Of a DNA stretch of 64,000 nt, positions 1 to 10,057 are shown piece after piece. Within the stretch, counting starts at the first letter, position 1. Each line of letters opens with the position of its first letter. A program made the position numbers and the translations under genes. The DNA is taken from positions 303,145 through 367,144 of the forward strand of contig VTPC01090026.1 in NCBI GenBank assembly GCA_011009095.1. Direction: 5' to 3'. A model generated the notes under the pieces. It was not told the origin of the DNA. It searched no databases and saw only the letters and a list, made by a program, of their open reading frames with translations. Source of the DNA: Ignelater luminosus (lineage: Eukaryota; Arthropoda; Insecta; Coleoptera; Elateridae).

Positions 1-1039
1 GGGTACTAAAAACTGTGTAAGTACAAAATTATGATGTTAGAAAGAATGAGATACCTGGAGTGTACTTAATAGTATGCGGTCTTTCCTTTGAATTTCAGTT
101 TTTAATTATTATAGAAGTATGGAATATGGAACTATTTGACCTCAGTCAGTAATTTGTCTGTTGTGATCTTCCAAGATTCTCTTTTGATTCTGCAGAAAAT
201 GCTTCCTTCAGTAAAAAGAACCACATAGATGGCCTAGTAGTGCTATTGATGCTATACCTATTAATTCTGAAAGGTTTCACTTCCGTCAAAGAAAACTAGC
301 AAAAATCTTTAACGTTTTATTATCAGATTGTTTGTTGGCCATAGAAACAAATAGGTACAAGTTCCAAAAATAAAAAGTTACCTTGAAGTTAATTTATCTG
401 TTTTAAATCATGACCGTTTTAGTCTAAACCTAGAATATATGTAGGAGTTAAGAGTTGTGGCTATGAAGCAGGAATAGAATTTACAATTTTTAGGTAAAAA
501 TCTTCCATAAATTAATCAAAAACTGTAATTTTGCCAAACTGTTTGCTAATTCTATTATAACTTTGTGCTAAGTGTAAGCAAAGAAAGTTACGGTCTTTTT
601 TTGTGTTCAGGTTTGTTAAATATTTTATAAACCAAAAAGGTATATGTGTGTATAAATTAGAAGAAAAAAAAACGCAATTAAAAGCTAGGTAAGCTCTGAA
701 AACAATTTATAATACAATAAAGTCGGCAATTTAATTAGTTAATAAAATTAATTAAAGTTTGTACATATCAAGGGCGCGCACACTTGTATACACATATATA
801 TATTTAAGAACATTCTACAAGTTAGAGTTTTGTTGAAAGGACTCACGCGATATTATATTTTCAAATATGCAGGACTACGGCCTCTTCGAAGTTATCCCCC
901 TACGACGTAAATGTAAAATTCAGGGAAGTTAATCTAACTTTTTGCAGTTCCTTTTCATTGTTAATTCTCTTTGCGAACTCCGACATGATAAAAGGTAATA
1001 AAAGAAACGTTTCGTTTATTTTACCTCTTTGCATTTTTA

Positions 1040-1400
1040 GTCATTTCATGAACACCAAGCGCTTGACTTAAAACGACTTAAAAATTTTTAACGCGTGCGT
1101 TAATAAATTATTCGCAGACGTTTCCTGGTCAAGATCGTAAAGCTTCGTTTTAAATTTTTGAAAACTATTAGGGCGGTATAAATTATTTTAAATGGGTTAA
1201 TTAGCCGCCGATGTAACACGAAGACGCGCTAAGCGAAGGGGCGGCAAAATTGCCTGGAAAAGAATGAAAAATAACGAAGCGGAAAATTAGAAGCGTTCTG
1301 ACACAAAACGTTAATTTCTACTGCAGTTGCAGTGTCATCTGTTTATGAACTCGTTGCTTTTTTTTTTCTCGAAGTTGCAATTTCTAACGGAAAGTCTGCC
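1040..1400. promoter_or_regulatory. candidate conserved non-coding island
   Basis: This stretch is less AT-monotonous than its surroundings. It holds several CpG-containing words (AACGCGTGCG, GACGCGCTAAGCG, GGGGCGGC) beside TTAATTAG and other TAAT cores that match homeodomain binding sites. It has no open frame and no repeat structure. The mix resembles insect developmental enhancers, but nothing here proves regulation. Confidence 0.2.
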
Positions 1401-2159
1401 AAATAACACGTATTCTAACAAGGAACGGAGCTTGCTTATAACTGCAGTGACATAAAGAAGGTTTATATTTTTAGAAAATATTTTTTTCGAGTTAATTTAC
1501 TTTTTCGCCTACTTAAGCTATTTAAAATACATTTTAAATTTTATTATACCACTTTTGACATTTTCTTGGCTTTAATTTACATATTTATTTCGATTAATTT
1601 ATATTAACTGGAAAACCCTTTTAGTGAAGTTATACAATATTGATCTATTCAAACCTGCCTAGTTACCGAAAATCTATGTTTAAGAAATAAGAAGTATGTA
1701 TCATCTGTACGATACAGTCCTATTAAGAATTTCAATTTAAAGCCATTGTTTTTCCTAAAGAAAATAAGTAGTAAAAATCCAGGAACACATTTAATTCCAC
1801 TTTTTATTCTCGGAGTGTACTTTTTGCCACTTGATGTTTTTTTTTATCGCAAACACATTTGCTCCTGGAACAAAGCCAGGGTGATTTTATCTGCTTGCGG
1901 ACAAACACAGTGGGCCATGGAATGGAAGATAGAGGTGACAATTGAATGCTGTCTGAATTTTTGCGGTTATTTTTCAGAATCTTTTGTGCGTTTTATGCTT
2001 CCACAAAAAAAGAGGTCAAATTTTAGTTATTTTTATTCTTGTTGGTTTCTCCGTTTTCTCTCTCCCTCCTATTTTTATTTTTCAAATTGGATGAGTTGAG
2101 AAATTTTGTCTTGTCGTTTTATTTGCGTTTTATTAATAGATTTAGTATTCGATTATAAA

Positions 2160-2420
2160 AGGTAATTAAGTTTGACGTGCCTCGCAGGCGCGTATCTCGA
2201 TTCAAATGACAAATGGTATTATTTCTCAATTTCAAGATGACAATTTCGGTCATTTATTATTTAAAACACAATTGGACAAAAGTTATGGAATTGTGTTTAT
2301 AATAAATGAGCTTTGCCGAGTTACCGAATAAATAAACGGGGTTGAGTTTTCTTTTTGTCGCTTTAATAAGTTAATTTCCTGTTTTCGACTTTTGCTTTCC
2401 TTTTAACGCGTGATTGATAT
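2160..2420. promoter_or_regulatory. candidate conserved non-coding island
   Basis: A compact non-coding stretch with GGTAATTAAG, a CpG-containing patch (CTCGCAGGCGCG) and several TTTATT/AATAAA and TTAAT homeobox-like cores on both strands, including the inverted pair TCATTTATTAT and AATAAATGAG about 50 nt apart. There is no coding potential. The regulatory reading is inference from composition only. Confidence 0.18.
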
Positions 2421-3504
2421 CCTTAAACTTTCCAAGGATTGGAAATCAAAAATTACCGGGAAAGTTAATCAAGGAAAAAAGGGAGAGAAACATTTTCTTT
2501 TTATTAAGAAATAAATACTACTTTCACTTGCAGATATAAATTATACAGAGACCCCTAACGTTTTCCATTACGTTATTTTAATTAACCAAGGTAAAATTGA
2601 GTACTAATATTTATTCAATGTTTTGTGCCCGCAAGCCTCAAGTAACGCCTACCACATAAAATTAGGTACGCCCTTTGACCTTTTAAATATTGAATTTAAC
2701 AGAAAATCCATTGAAAGCTTCTCATATATTAAATAAAATTTATTACTTTTTTTTTGTATTTACTACGTTCTTTACACAAGAATTTCAATATAAAATTATT
2801 TTTCGCAGGATCTCGTAAATTTGAACAGAAATTTTGTGCGCGTTAACGATTTGCTCATATTAAAAATTTAAAAAGCGAAGAAAAGATAAAAACGGTCAGG
2901 TTTTTCCTTACTAGAATCTTTATAAGATAGATTGATTAATACATATATGTAGTAAGTTGTAGTAAGTACACTGTCAGTTCAAATAAATTATTTACACTAT
3001 ACACAAACCTAGCCGACTTAAAATGATTGCCATTCTGGTGTGCGAATTTATTTCTAGATGGTACAGTTGTGACCAATTTTATTTTTAATGTAAATCAGTC
3101 AACTAGGAAATATTAACGGATTTCCCCTAGTTAACTATTAGCATTTTCAAGAGGAGAATTTCTTGTTTCGTATAAAAATTGAATTTATACGGCATCAATC
3201 ACTCTGGAAAACATAAAGGAAACCAAGAGCGAGTTTGATGATATCAAAGGCAATTGGGATATTAGAAATGGGAACTGAAAAAGTGTAGGTAAGTTATGCC
3301 TCCAAGAGCAGTATTATTTTTTTTATGATAGTCCCGACATCTCTCAACGTTGGTACGTACCACATAGATACTACTTGCGGTTCTAAGAGAAAATGTGACT
3401 ATGTTTTCTTTAAATTTCAAAAAATTGAATCTTCATTGAAATCATAACGCTAAGAAGCTTCAACTCATATAATTATAATAATAAATTTATTTACCATCAA
3501 ATAA

Positions 3505-4393
3505 CTATAATAAAAGAGAGAACACATCAAGAGTATCACAGCCATGAAATTCTCTTACAGAATAAAAAGCAGATTCTAATAATAAGTTTTTAAATTGGGT
3601 TATAAATTTCTTTAATGGAAGGTTCTTGATAGAACCGGGAAGCTTGTAAATTTGTCTACACCAATAATTGGTTTGTTGAATTTTGGTCAGTCTATGATAG
3701 GGTATTACCAAATTACTTTTAGTTCGTGTATCGCGTTGAAGGTTCTTACTGTTTGTTTTAAACTTGTTTAGGTTTGTACGCACATATTTAACACTGGTAA
3801 GTATGAGTATATACAGCGATGGTATGGTAAGTATCTTTTCGTTAATGAACACATTTTTACAACTGGTTTAGATTACACAGGGATGTGATGACTCCTTTTG
3901 GAGTGTAAAGACAGTATTTCATAGGCAACAACGAAGTAAAAATTGGTAAAATATGCTGTTCGCGCGTACTTAAGAGTACTCACTCTTTTAAGTCTTTTTA
4001 TTATGTATATATCCACTGATAATTTCTTAGTAGTTTCCGAAATATGCTTAGACTAATTTAAGATGCTGTTGATGAGTATTTCCAAAATTTTAATTGACTC
4101 TCAATTGGGTGACTTTTTAATTTCCATTGTTTTTGTTTTGTTAACAGTCAAGTTAACCATGCTACTACCGCTTCTAAGGTTGTTCTAGTTTTTTGTTCTA
4201 GTTCAGCATCTGTGGTTCCACCGGCAATGAAAAATGTGTCATCAGCATGTAAAAAGAGTTATATTAGATTCTAAATCATGAAAAGTAACAGCCCAAATAT
4301 AAAGCCTTGTTGTACGCCACAATTCATACTTAATTCTCTTAAAACGGTTATTCGAGGCAACAGCCTGCTTTCGTTCTCTAAATATGATCACTT
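3505..4393 (-). pseudogene. LINE reverse transcriptase, C-terminal half
   Basis: Minus-strand translation shows the block NCGVQQGFIFGLLLFMI, which corresponds to the usual VPQGSxLGPLLF motif of non-LTR reverse transcriptases. It is followed by the catalytic-site stretch HADDTFFIAGGTT (YADD class, here HADD, in the frame reached across one stop). The last 115 residues (3852 down to 3505) are open and match the usual LINE tail, with PYHRLTKIQQTNYW, KLPGSIKNLPLKKF and a late FYS. Stops and frame changes separate the blocks, so it is dead. Its 5' continuation lies beyond the piggyBac at 9207. Confidence 0.75.
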
Positions 4394-4672
4394 TTAAACG
4401 ACAACACGGGGTCTAATATGACCCCACCAGTTTTAAATTTGGCGCTAATTTTTGAGAGGGCGTTAAGAGGTAAGTCATTTTTGCACAGTAGGTCTTTGGG
4501 GCCACATGCGACCCATCTTGTTGTTTATGTAATTATTTCAGATGGCTTCGAGTAGTCGTTACTTATCCGAAGAAGAGCTCAAGGAGATGGTTAGAGCATA
4601 TGAAGCAGAAGAAACAGCTAGTGAAAACATTGAGTTACAGTCGGACGAAAGCGAATCCGATGATCACCCAAA

Positions 4673-4850
4673 CAGCACACGACATTCATTGGATGTCCAA
4701 AATCTCTCCAAGAAATGCTGCGCATCCATGGATGTTTTTTGGGCATCCAACGGATACGGTAATTTTGACTTCCGATGGATGAAGTATTTAAAACCTCCAA
4801 TGGATATCCATAACATATCCATACCTTTATAATTGTATTTTATATCCAAA
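4673..4850 (+). repeat. left terminal inverted repeat and subterminal TGGATRTCC words
   Basis: After the CAGCACAC tip this stretch contains ATTGGATGTCC, ATCCATGGATG, GCATCCAACGGAT, TTCCGATGGATG, CCAATGGATATCCAT and ATATCCA at short irregular spacing, in both orientations. Such subterminal arrays are typical transposase binding regions in CACTA-type elements. Confidence 0.55.
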
Positions 4851-4914
4851 CATTGAAAATGCAATTTGAAATTAACAAATTCTCTATCTATAACGTTAAT
4901 TTTGCCTTTTCTTC

Positions 4915-5199
4915 TCAAAAAGACATATTTAATGGCATTTGACAATATAGATTAATGGCAACGAAAACTTGATTTGTTATCTTGTTATTAGAATGAATAG
5001 ATTTGTTCGAGTCAAGTACTGGTAGATATATGTGGTTCCAGCAAAAGATATCCGAGGCTCGTATTTTCTCGTTATACGCATGGTCGCAATTTAAACAGTT
5101 TTGGATAAGTTTCGTATTTTTGCCGCTAAAACAATGTAAATCTTTGAAACTCCGATAGATGTCTTTAGGGTACGCTGTCGATCGATAATATTTTGACAA
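4915..5199 (-). other. unassigned open frame inside the CACTA-like element
   Basis: A 94-codon minus-strand frame with mixed composition, including a CxxC pair and scattered His and Cys (KLIQNCLNCDHAYNEK). It runs opposite to the main gene of the element and lies in its 5' region. I do not recognise it. It could be chance, or a leftover of a deleted internal segment. Confidence 0.2.
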
Positions 5200-5400
5200 T
5201 TAGCTGTTCTATTCGTTATTCCTAATTTTTTTTCTTACCGTTATTCCATTTTTTAATTTTACTTACTACGGTTGTTAATGGTTGTGAAACTGCATTTACT
5301 TTAATGTTATTGCAAGAGTCGAATTGCATTCAAGTGAGTGAAGTGGCGGTAAGTACATTCTACACTTAACTGCACTTATCTATTCCATTTTTTTTAAATT

Positions 5401-6999
5401 ATGGCACGACCTATTAATTTGTCCAAAAAGCTGTACATCAACGCTTACAAAAAAAATTAAAAAAGAGTGCGATGTATCATTAGCGATAGAACAAATAGAA
5501 TGTGAGGTAACAGAATTTGAGGGTTCTTCAACAAAAATTAACATAACAGAGAATGATAGTACTTCAAGTTCAAATGAAAATAAAAATAAACATTCTGACT
5601 TTCATGCTAGCTCTTTTTTTTATACAAACCCAACAGTAGTAGTAGCAGCAGCAGCACTAGTACTAGCAGTAACACTGTGCTGCAAGAGTATCTCCCAGAT
5701 TTTATTTCTTCCGGAGAAGATGATGATAGCGATTTTGATAGTTTTGATCTAGTAGATAGAATCAGAAATTGGGCCCTTAATCACGAAATATCATACAGTG
5801 CTATCAACGATTTGCTAGATATTTTAAGAAAATGTGGAACTGTTTATTTTGAGAATTTACCTAAAAATGCAGGAACATTATTAAAAACTCCACGTAAAAC
5901 CGATGTCTCAATAGTGCAACCTGATTTTTATTACCATTTTGGAATAAAAGAAACCATAATAAAATTGTTGAATAACTATAGTTTGTCACATAAATTAGAA
6001 AATGTTGAAATATGTATAAATATAGATGAACTCCCTATTTTTAAAAGTTCTAATAGTCAGTTTTATCCAATTTTGTGTAGTTTATATCCAAATCAAAGTT
6101 ATATTGACATCATAGGTATATACCATGGCAATTTAAAACCAAAAAAACCTAATGAATTTTTAAAACAGTTTGTGGATGAAGCAGTAGATTTAACTCAAAA
6201 TGGGTTTCAATTTAATAATAAAATACTTCCCTTCAAGATAAAATTTTTCATATGTGATGCCCCTGCAAAATTTTTTATTACTTGCACAAAATGTCACACA
6301 TTTTTAGATCAACCTCGGCAAGTAATGAGTAAGATGGTTTTCATTCAAACCATGTTGGTGCAAGTGCTAACCAAACTGGACACAATTGAAAATGAACTGA
6401 AAACTTTAAATGGGGGCAGAGCTAGTAGCAATATTCAGCAGCAATCTATTCTTGAAATTATAGAGCTTCCCATATATGATATTACAGGCATTCAAAAATT
6501 AGAAGAATATCTTGCTAATAAGGAAAATTATAATACTGCAGTATGACTAAATCAAAACCGTCTTAATTATATTAATGTTTAATTAATAATTGTTAGTAAC
6601 AACATTTGCAACACTAAGAGGGGGGCACATACAAAAAAGTGTCAGGCGAAGTTTGTCAAAAATAATGACAAATCAGTTGGCAATTACATATAACTGGATG
6701 GGAACCAAAAAGAAATTTTGTTTTAAAAATTTAAAAATGAGTCAATTGGTAAGTTGTAAGCTTGGCCCTGTAAAACAAACACTCTGTATATTAACTTGAT
6801 ATTTATCATTTAACTCCTTAAAAGAAATTTTTACTAAACACTTTTAATCAATTTGTTACATAGGTAGCCTTAAAAATGCAAATAACTTAAATTAATTGTA
6901 TTCTGTTTTTTAGACTGTATCAAAGTCAATAATAACAGTATCTCAGAAAAAGAAGTAGAACAGGGCATTCAGACATGGCTTCGAAGGGCAAAGGAATAA
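5401..6999 (+). pseudogene. Tnp2-like transposase N-terminus fused to a DUF4806-type tail
   Basis: The ATG at 5401 opens MARPINLSKKLY, then two frameshifts lead through an acidic, Ser-rich region (AGT/AGC repeats at 5635-5675) into a 289-codon open stretch, 5677-6546. Its first part has RNWALNHEISYSAINDLLDIL, LLKTPRK, YYHFGIKETI, the acidic block INIDELPIFKSSNSQFYPI and FICDAPAKFF, matching insect Tnp2-like transposases. After about residue 205 it changes without a stop to QTMLVQVLTKLDTIENELK and ELPIYDITGIQKLEEYL, the pattern of DUF4806 proteins. That part continues at about 6596 (VTTFATLRGGHIQKSVRR) and, after the intron, ends EVEQGIQTWLRRAKE at 6999. The transposase DDE core is missing beyond DAPAKFF. 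Whether this is an internal deletion or an expressed fusion cannot be told here. Confidence 0.55.
6749..6913 (+). other. probable GT-AG intron in the DUF4806-type tail
   Basis: The donor GTAAGT at 6749 and the acceptor TTTTTTAG ending at 6913 bracket 165 nt with in-frame stops. On either side are blocks that are adjacent in DUF4806 proteins (KNLKMSQL before, CIKVNNNSISEKEVEQ after). Confidence 0.45.
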
Positions 7000-7324
7000 G
7001 AGGAATACCATACCAAAAAGAAAAATTTAATTAAAGTATAATACGCATATGTCATTTCAATAATCTTTTGTGTGGATATCATTCTATTTTAGTAATATAC
7101 TCTGTGTTCACTATGTGTTAGCCTATCTTATTGCAAAAGTTTCTAATTTTTGAAAAGTAGTTACAAATCTAGAATGCTATATACAGCATTTATACAATTC
7201 GTGTCTCATCGGCACGTGTTCTAATTGCCTGACTGATGTGAGATTCTGCAGAACATATTTCTTTGTTATATGACACCATACCAAGGGGTGCCCTCTAGAA
7301 AAAACTCACTCATATGAATTTGGA

Positions 7325-7532
7325 CCACCCTAATGGATATCCATAAAATGTCCATTCAGTATACAAACATTTATTAAATTTGATACTTTATGGATATCCA
7401 TCGGATAGTTGGAAAGCTTTGGCAATGAACAAGTTTAGGACTTCCGATATAGATAAAGTATGGATATTCTTTGGATGTTGTATTGCTGGAAGTCGGACAT
7501 CCAATGGATGTCCAGTGGATGTTGGTGTGCTG
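7325..7532 (+). repeat. right subterminal repeats and terminal inverted repeat
   Basis: The mirror of the left end: TAATGGATATCCATA, ATGGATATCCATCGG, ACTTCCGATAT, TATGGATATTCTTTGG, GGACATCCAATGGATGTCC and GTGGATGTTGG, closing with GTGTGCTG at 7525-7532. The inverted relation to 4673-4850 defines the element. Confidence 0.55.
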
Positions 7533-9206
7533 TCTGGGCATAAGTCAGTTGAAGAAATAATTAAAGATGAAATTGTTCCTGAATCAAAATCAGACTCTGA
7601 AGATGATCTACTCCTAGAACGTTATATGACAAAAATGGACACGAATAGTATTTAGAGCTATTCTGTACTGCAAATACACGTACGTCTAAAACAATATTGT
7701 TCTCCATCTTCCTGGACCCAAACAAAATGCACGAAATAGAACGTCAAAAATTGAACTGTGGAAATTATTTTTCAATGAGATAATTTTAGATACAATTGTC
7801 ACTAATACAAATGAAGAAAGTTTGAAAAATTCAACAAAGTTTAACAGTAACCAACGCTATGTTTACTCCACAGATAAAACAGAAGTGACAGCTTTGTTTG
7901 GGTTACTATATATTAGCGGCCACGATGTGTAAAAGTTGATTTAATTTTCCTATAAGATGTCTTTGATTTGACGATAAAACTACAAGACCAGTACAAAAGA
8001 AGCAAGACAAATTTGCTGCCGTCAGAAGTATCTGGGACAAGTATACTGAAAACTGTAAAAATTGTTATATACCGTCCAAATATGTCACAGTGGACGAACA
8101 ACTTTTGAGTTTTAGAGGTAGGTGCGCGTTTAAAATGTACATACATAATAAAACGGACAAATTCGGCATCAAAATCGTGATGTGTGTGGTTCTAAGACAT
8201 TTTATATACTGAATGTAATTCGCTATTTTGGCAAAGAAGAGAGAAAAAGCTCTTTACCAATTCCGACGCAGTATGTTTTGAAACTCACTGAACCACTGCA
8301 TGATACGAACAGAATCGTAACCGTGTACAGCTGGTTTACCTCAGTCCCTTTGGCTATTGAACTGCTAAACCATGGGCTTACATTAGTAGGTACTTTACGC
8401 CACAATAAACTAGAAATACCACCCGAATCTTTGAAAAAGAAGAAGTCTGAATTTCCATCGACAATGTTTGCATTTGACAACACAAAAACTATTGTATCGC
8501 ATTTTCCAAAAACAGAACAAGTTGATCTTATTTTTGTCAACAATGCATAATGACAAAACCATTGACGAAAGAACAAAAAAAACCAGAAGTAAATTTGCCA
8601 TACAATTCAACAAAAGCAGGTGTGGATACCTTTGATCAACTAAATCTTTGGCCAGAAAAACGCGAAGATGGCCACTGAGAGTGGAATGCTGGATGGTGTA
8701 GCAATAAACGCTTTCGTTATTTATAAAGCAAAGACTTGTGGAAATCCGGAATCAAAAAAAAATTTTTGAAAAAATTGGGCTTTCAACTTATTGAAAAACA
8801 CCAAAGAAAACAGCTTGAAATTAAAAATTTACCATAGACGTTCAGGGCATCAATTTTGGTAATTTTTGATCTTGAACCGACAGTCAAGGCATCCAGGCCT
8901 TCTGGTAGATCATCCAATAGCGCTATGAAATTTGTCCAAGAGTTCGTGACAGAAACCGTCGCCACAAATGTATTATAAATGTGGTCTATCACTTTGTGTG
9001 GTGCACTCACTAAATATTTGCCAATTTTGCAATTATTTTTTTTTGTCAAGTATAATTATTTTTGTTAATGTAGAATACTAATATCTAGTTTGGATTTTTA
9101 CAATTACTACAATAAAGTTTCTTTTTGCTTAGCAATTTGCTTTAATATGGAGTCATATGTGACCCAGTATTGTATGCAAAACTTTATGTTGTCTTATGAG
9201 GGTTAA

Positions 9207-9792
9207 GATGTCCTATGGCGATCCCCTTATGCTGTATTTTTCTAATTTTTTTAACAAGATTTGTTACGCAACTGTATCATAGGTTTTGCCCAGGTCGTAT
9301 ACTGCCACGTTTATAATAAACTTTTTGTCGAAAGATTCTGTTATTTTCTCTAGCACTTTCAACATTGTTCTTTCTAGATAATCTTTGGGCCTATATTTGA
9401 TGATAATTTCGAAGAGTAAGATGGATGTTGACCTATAGTTGTTGGCAACATTTATGTCCGTATGTCAATTAATGCCGTTTTTATTTTGGTAAAAAAAGTA
9501 TCTCCCTTCAACATGCATTTGTTTATGACTATTGCGAAAGTACTGTTACTTCTTGATTAATTTGCTTTAAGATGGTTGTTGTAAAATCATATAGGTCTTT
9601 AGATGATTTAGGAGAAAGAGGTATATTGCATAGATTTAACTCTTCTGCCGTGGGTGCACTTTTATGTATCCAATATTCTTTATTGTGACCATTTTTATTC
9701 TTAATTATGTCCCCTCTGTTGACTGTTGGTATTGTCGATTTTGTTCATTTTGTATAGCTTTTCGACGTATTGTTCTTTGTACAATTTGTGTA
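9207..9792 (-). pseudogene. LINE reverse transcriptase, N-terminal half
   Basis: Minus-strand translation gives VANNYRSTSIL (the usual NYRPISLL block), then VLEKI, then VAVYDLGKTYDTV, which matches the conserved LDLSKAFDTV motif holding the first catalytic Asp. Next comes LLKKLEKYSIRG just before the piggyBac TTAA. The text continues at 4393 with IFRERKQAV (the usual YLxNRKQxV). There are several stops. The order and spacing make this and 3505-4393 one gene. Confidence 0.7.
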
Positions 9793-10010
9793 AGTCAGCG
9801 GCAAACACTGAAATTCGTCAATCCAGGTAATATCTAGCTAGTAAAGAGATTGTCGGCAAATAGTGGAACAGTCAAAATGGTTCAGCGTTTGACTAAAGAT
9901 TTCAGTTATTCCCAGTAGTAGCTGGCTTATTTCAGGCAAATACCAGAACTGTGAGAACGAATCTCGATTATATTATTTGCCTAATTCAGTTTTCCCTACT
10001 TAATAACTAA
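9793..10010 (+). repeat. left terminal inverted repeat of the Ginger-like element
   Basis: It pairs with 12285-12498 over most of its length with scattered mismatches. The GGCAAA word recurs within it (at about 9800 and 9856), suggesting two protein-binding sites per end. Confidence 0.65.
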
Positions 10011-10057
10011 TTCAATCATTCTTCTGGTTTTCTATTGTGCTTAATGTTAAAATAGCT

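Larger units (their letters stand above)
1..3465. other. AT-rich non-coding flank
   Basis: No reading frame here looks like a gene. The open frame at 1746-2099 opens on TTG, is rich in Phe, Tyr and Ser from T-rich DNA, and shows no motif. I see no terminal inverted repeats or transposase remnants up to the tail of the LINE at about 3466. Two denser stretches (about 1040-1400 and 2160-2420) are listed separately. The base composition fits intronic or intergenic insect DNA. Confidence 0.6.
4673..7532 (+). mobile_element. CACTA/Tnp2-like DNA transposon nested in piggyBac
   Basis: The ends are inverted copies: CAGCACACGACATTCATTGG at 4673 and, reading inward from 7532 on the other strand, CAGCACACCAACATCCACTG. 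Both ends then carry several TGGATATCC/GGACATCC-type words. The interior holds one main gene (5401-6999) whose N-terminal part resembles Tnp2-type transposases. The element interrupts the piggyBac N-terminal coding region, which resumes at about 7533. I see no clean target duplication (left flank CCCAAA, right flank TCTGGG), so the superfamily call is tentative. Confidence 0.6.
4542..8790 (+). pseudogene. piggyBac transposase, interrupted and decayed
   Basis: The first 43 residues (4542-4670) are an acidic N-terminus beginning MASSSRYLSEEELKEMV, typical of piggyBac transposases. The frame resumes after the nested element at about 7533 (GHKSVEEIIKDEIVPE), again acidic. Later come LPGPKQNARN and KIELWKLFFNEIILDTIV (7700-7800), ALFGLLYISG (7890-7920), the CxSKTFYILNVIRYFGK core (8182-8240), the open block 8182-8550 with YSWFTSVPLA (the usual DNFFTS region) and LVGTLRHNKLEIP, and a tail with STKAGVDTFDQL (8620-8645). 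All are standard piggyBac DDE-domain landmarks. Frameshifts, internal stops and loss of the conserved DNFF Asp make it non-functional. Confidence 0.75.
4394..9206 (+). mobile_element. piggyBac-like transposon with a nested insertion
   Basis: TTAA occurs at 4394-4397 and 9203-9206, the target site duplication expected for piggyBac. Near the left end is GGGGTCTAATATGACCCC. Near the right end is an inverted relative, GGAGTCATATGTGACCC. ACGACAACA at the left and TGTTGTC at the right are a second inverted pair. The coding region reads left to right in two parts separated by the CACTA-like element at 4673-7532. Removing 4394-9202 rejoins the LINE reverse transcriptase, which supports these boundaries. 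Confidence 0.75.

Noticed and set aside
1746..2099. 117-codon plus-strand open frame
   Set aside because: It opens on TTG, is dominated by Phe, Ser and Tyr from T-rich sequence, and shows no motif.
5635..5680. AGT/AGC microsatellite
   Set aside because: It is short and lies in the Ser-rich linker of the Tnp2-like gene, so it is explained by coding.
4673..7532. P-element identity for the nested element
   Set aside because: The CA tip and a possible 8-bp duplication were considered, but the flanks CACCCAAA and TCTGGGCA do not match and the protein text is Tnp2-like.
8223..8613. Minus-strand open frames of 117 and 67 codons
   Set aside because: They are antisense shadows of the piggyBac transposase core on the plus strand (8182-8550).
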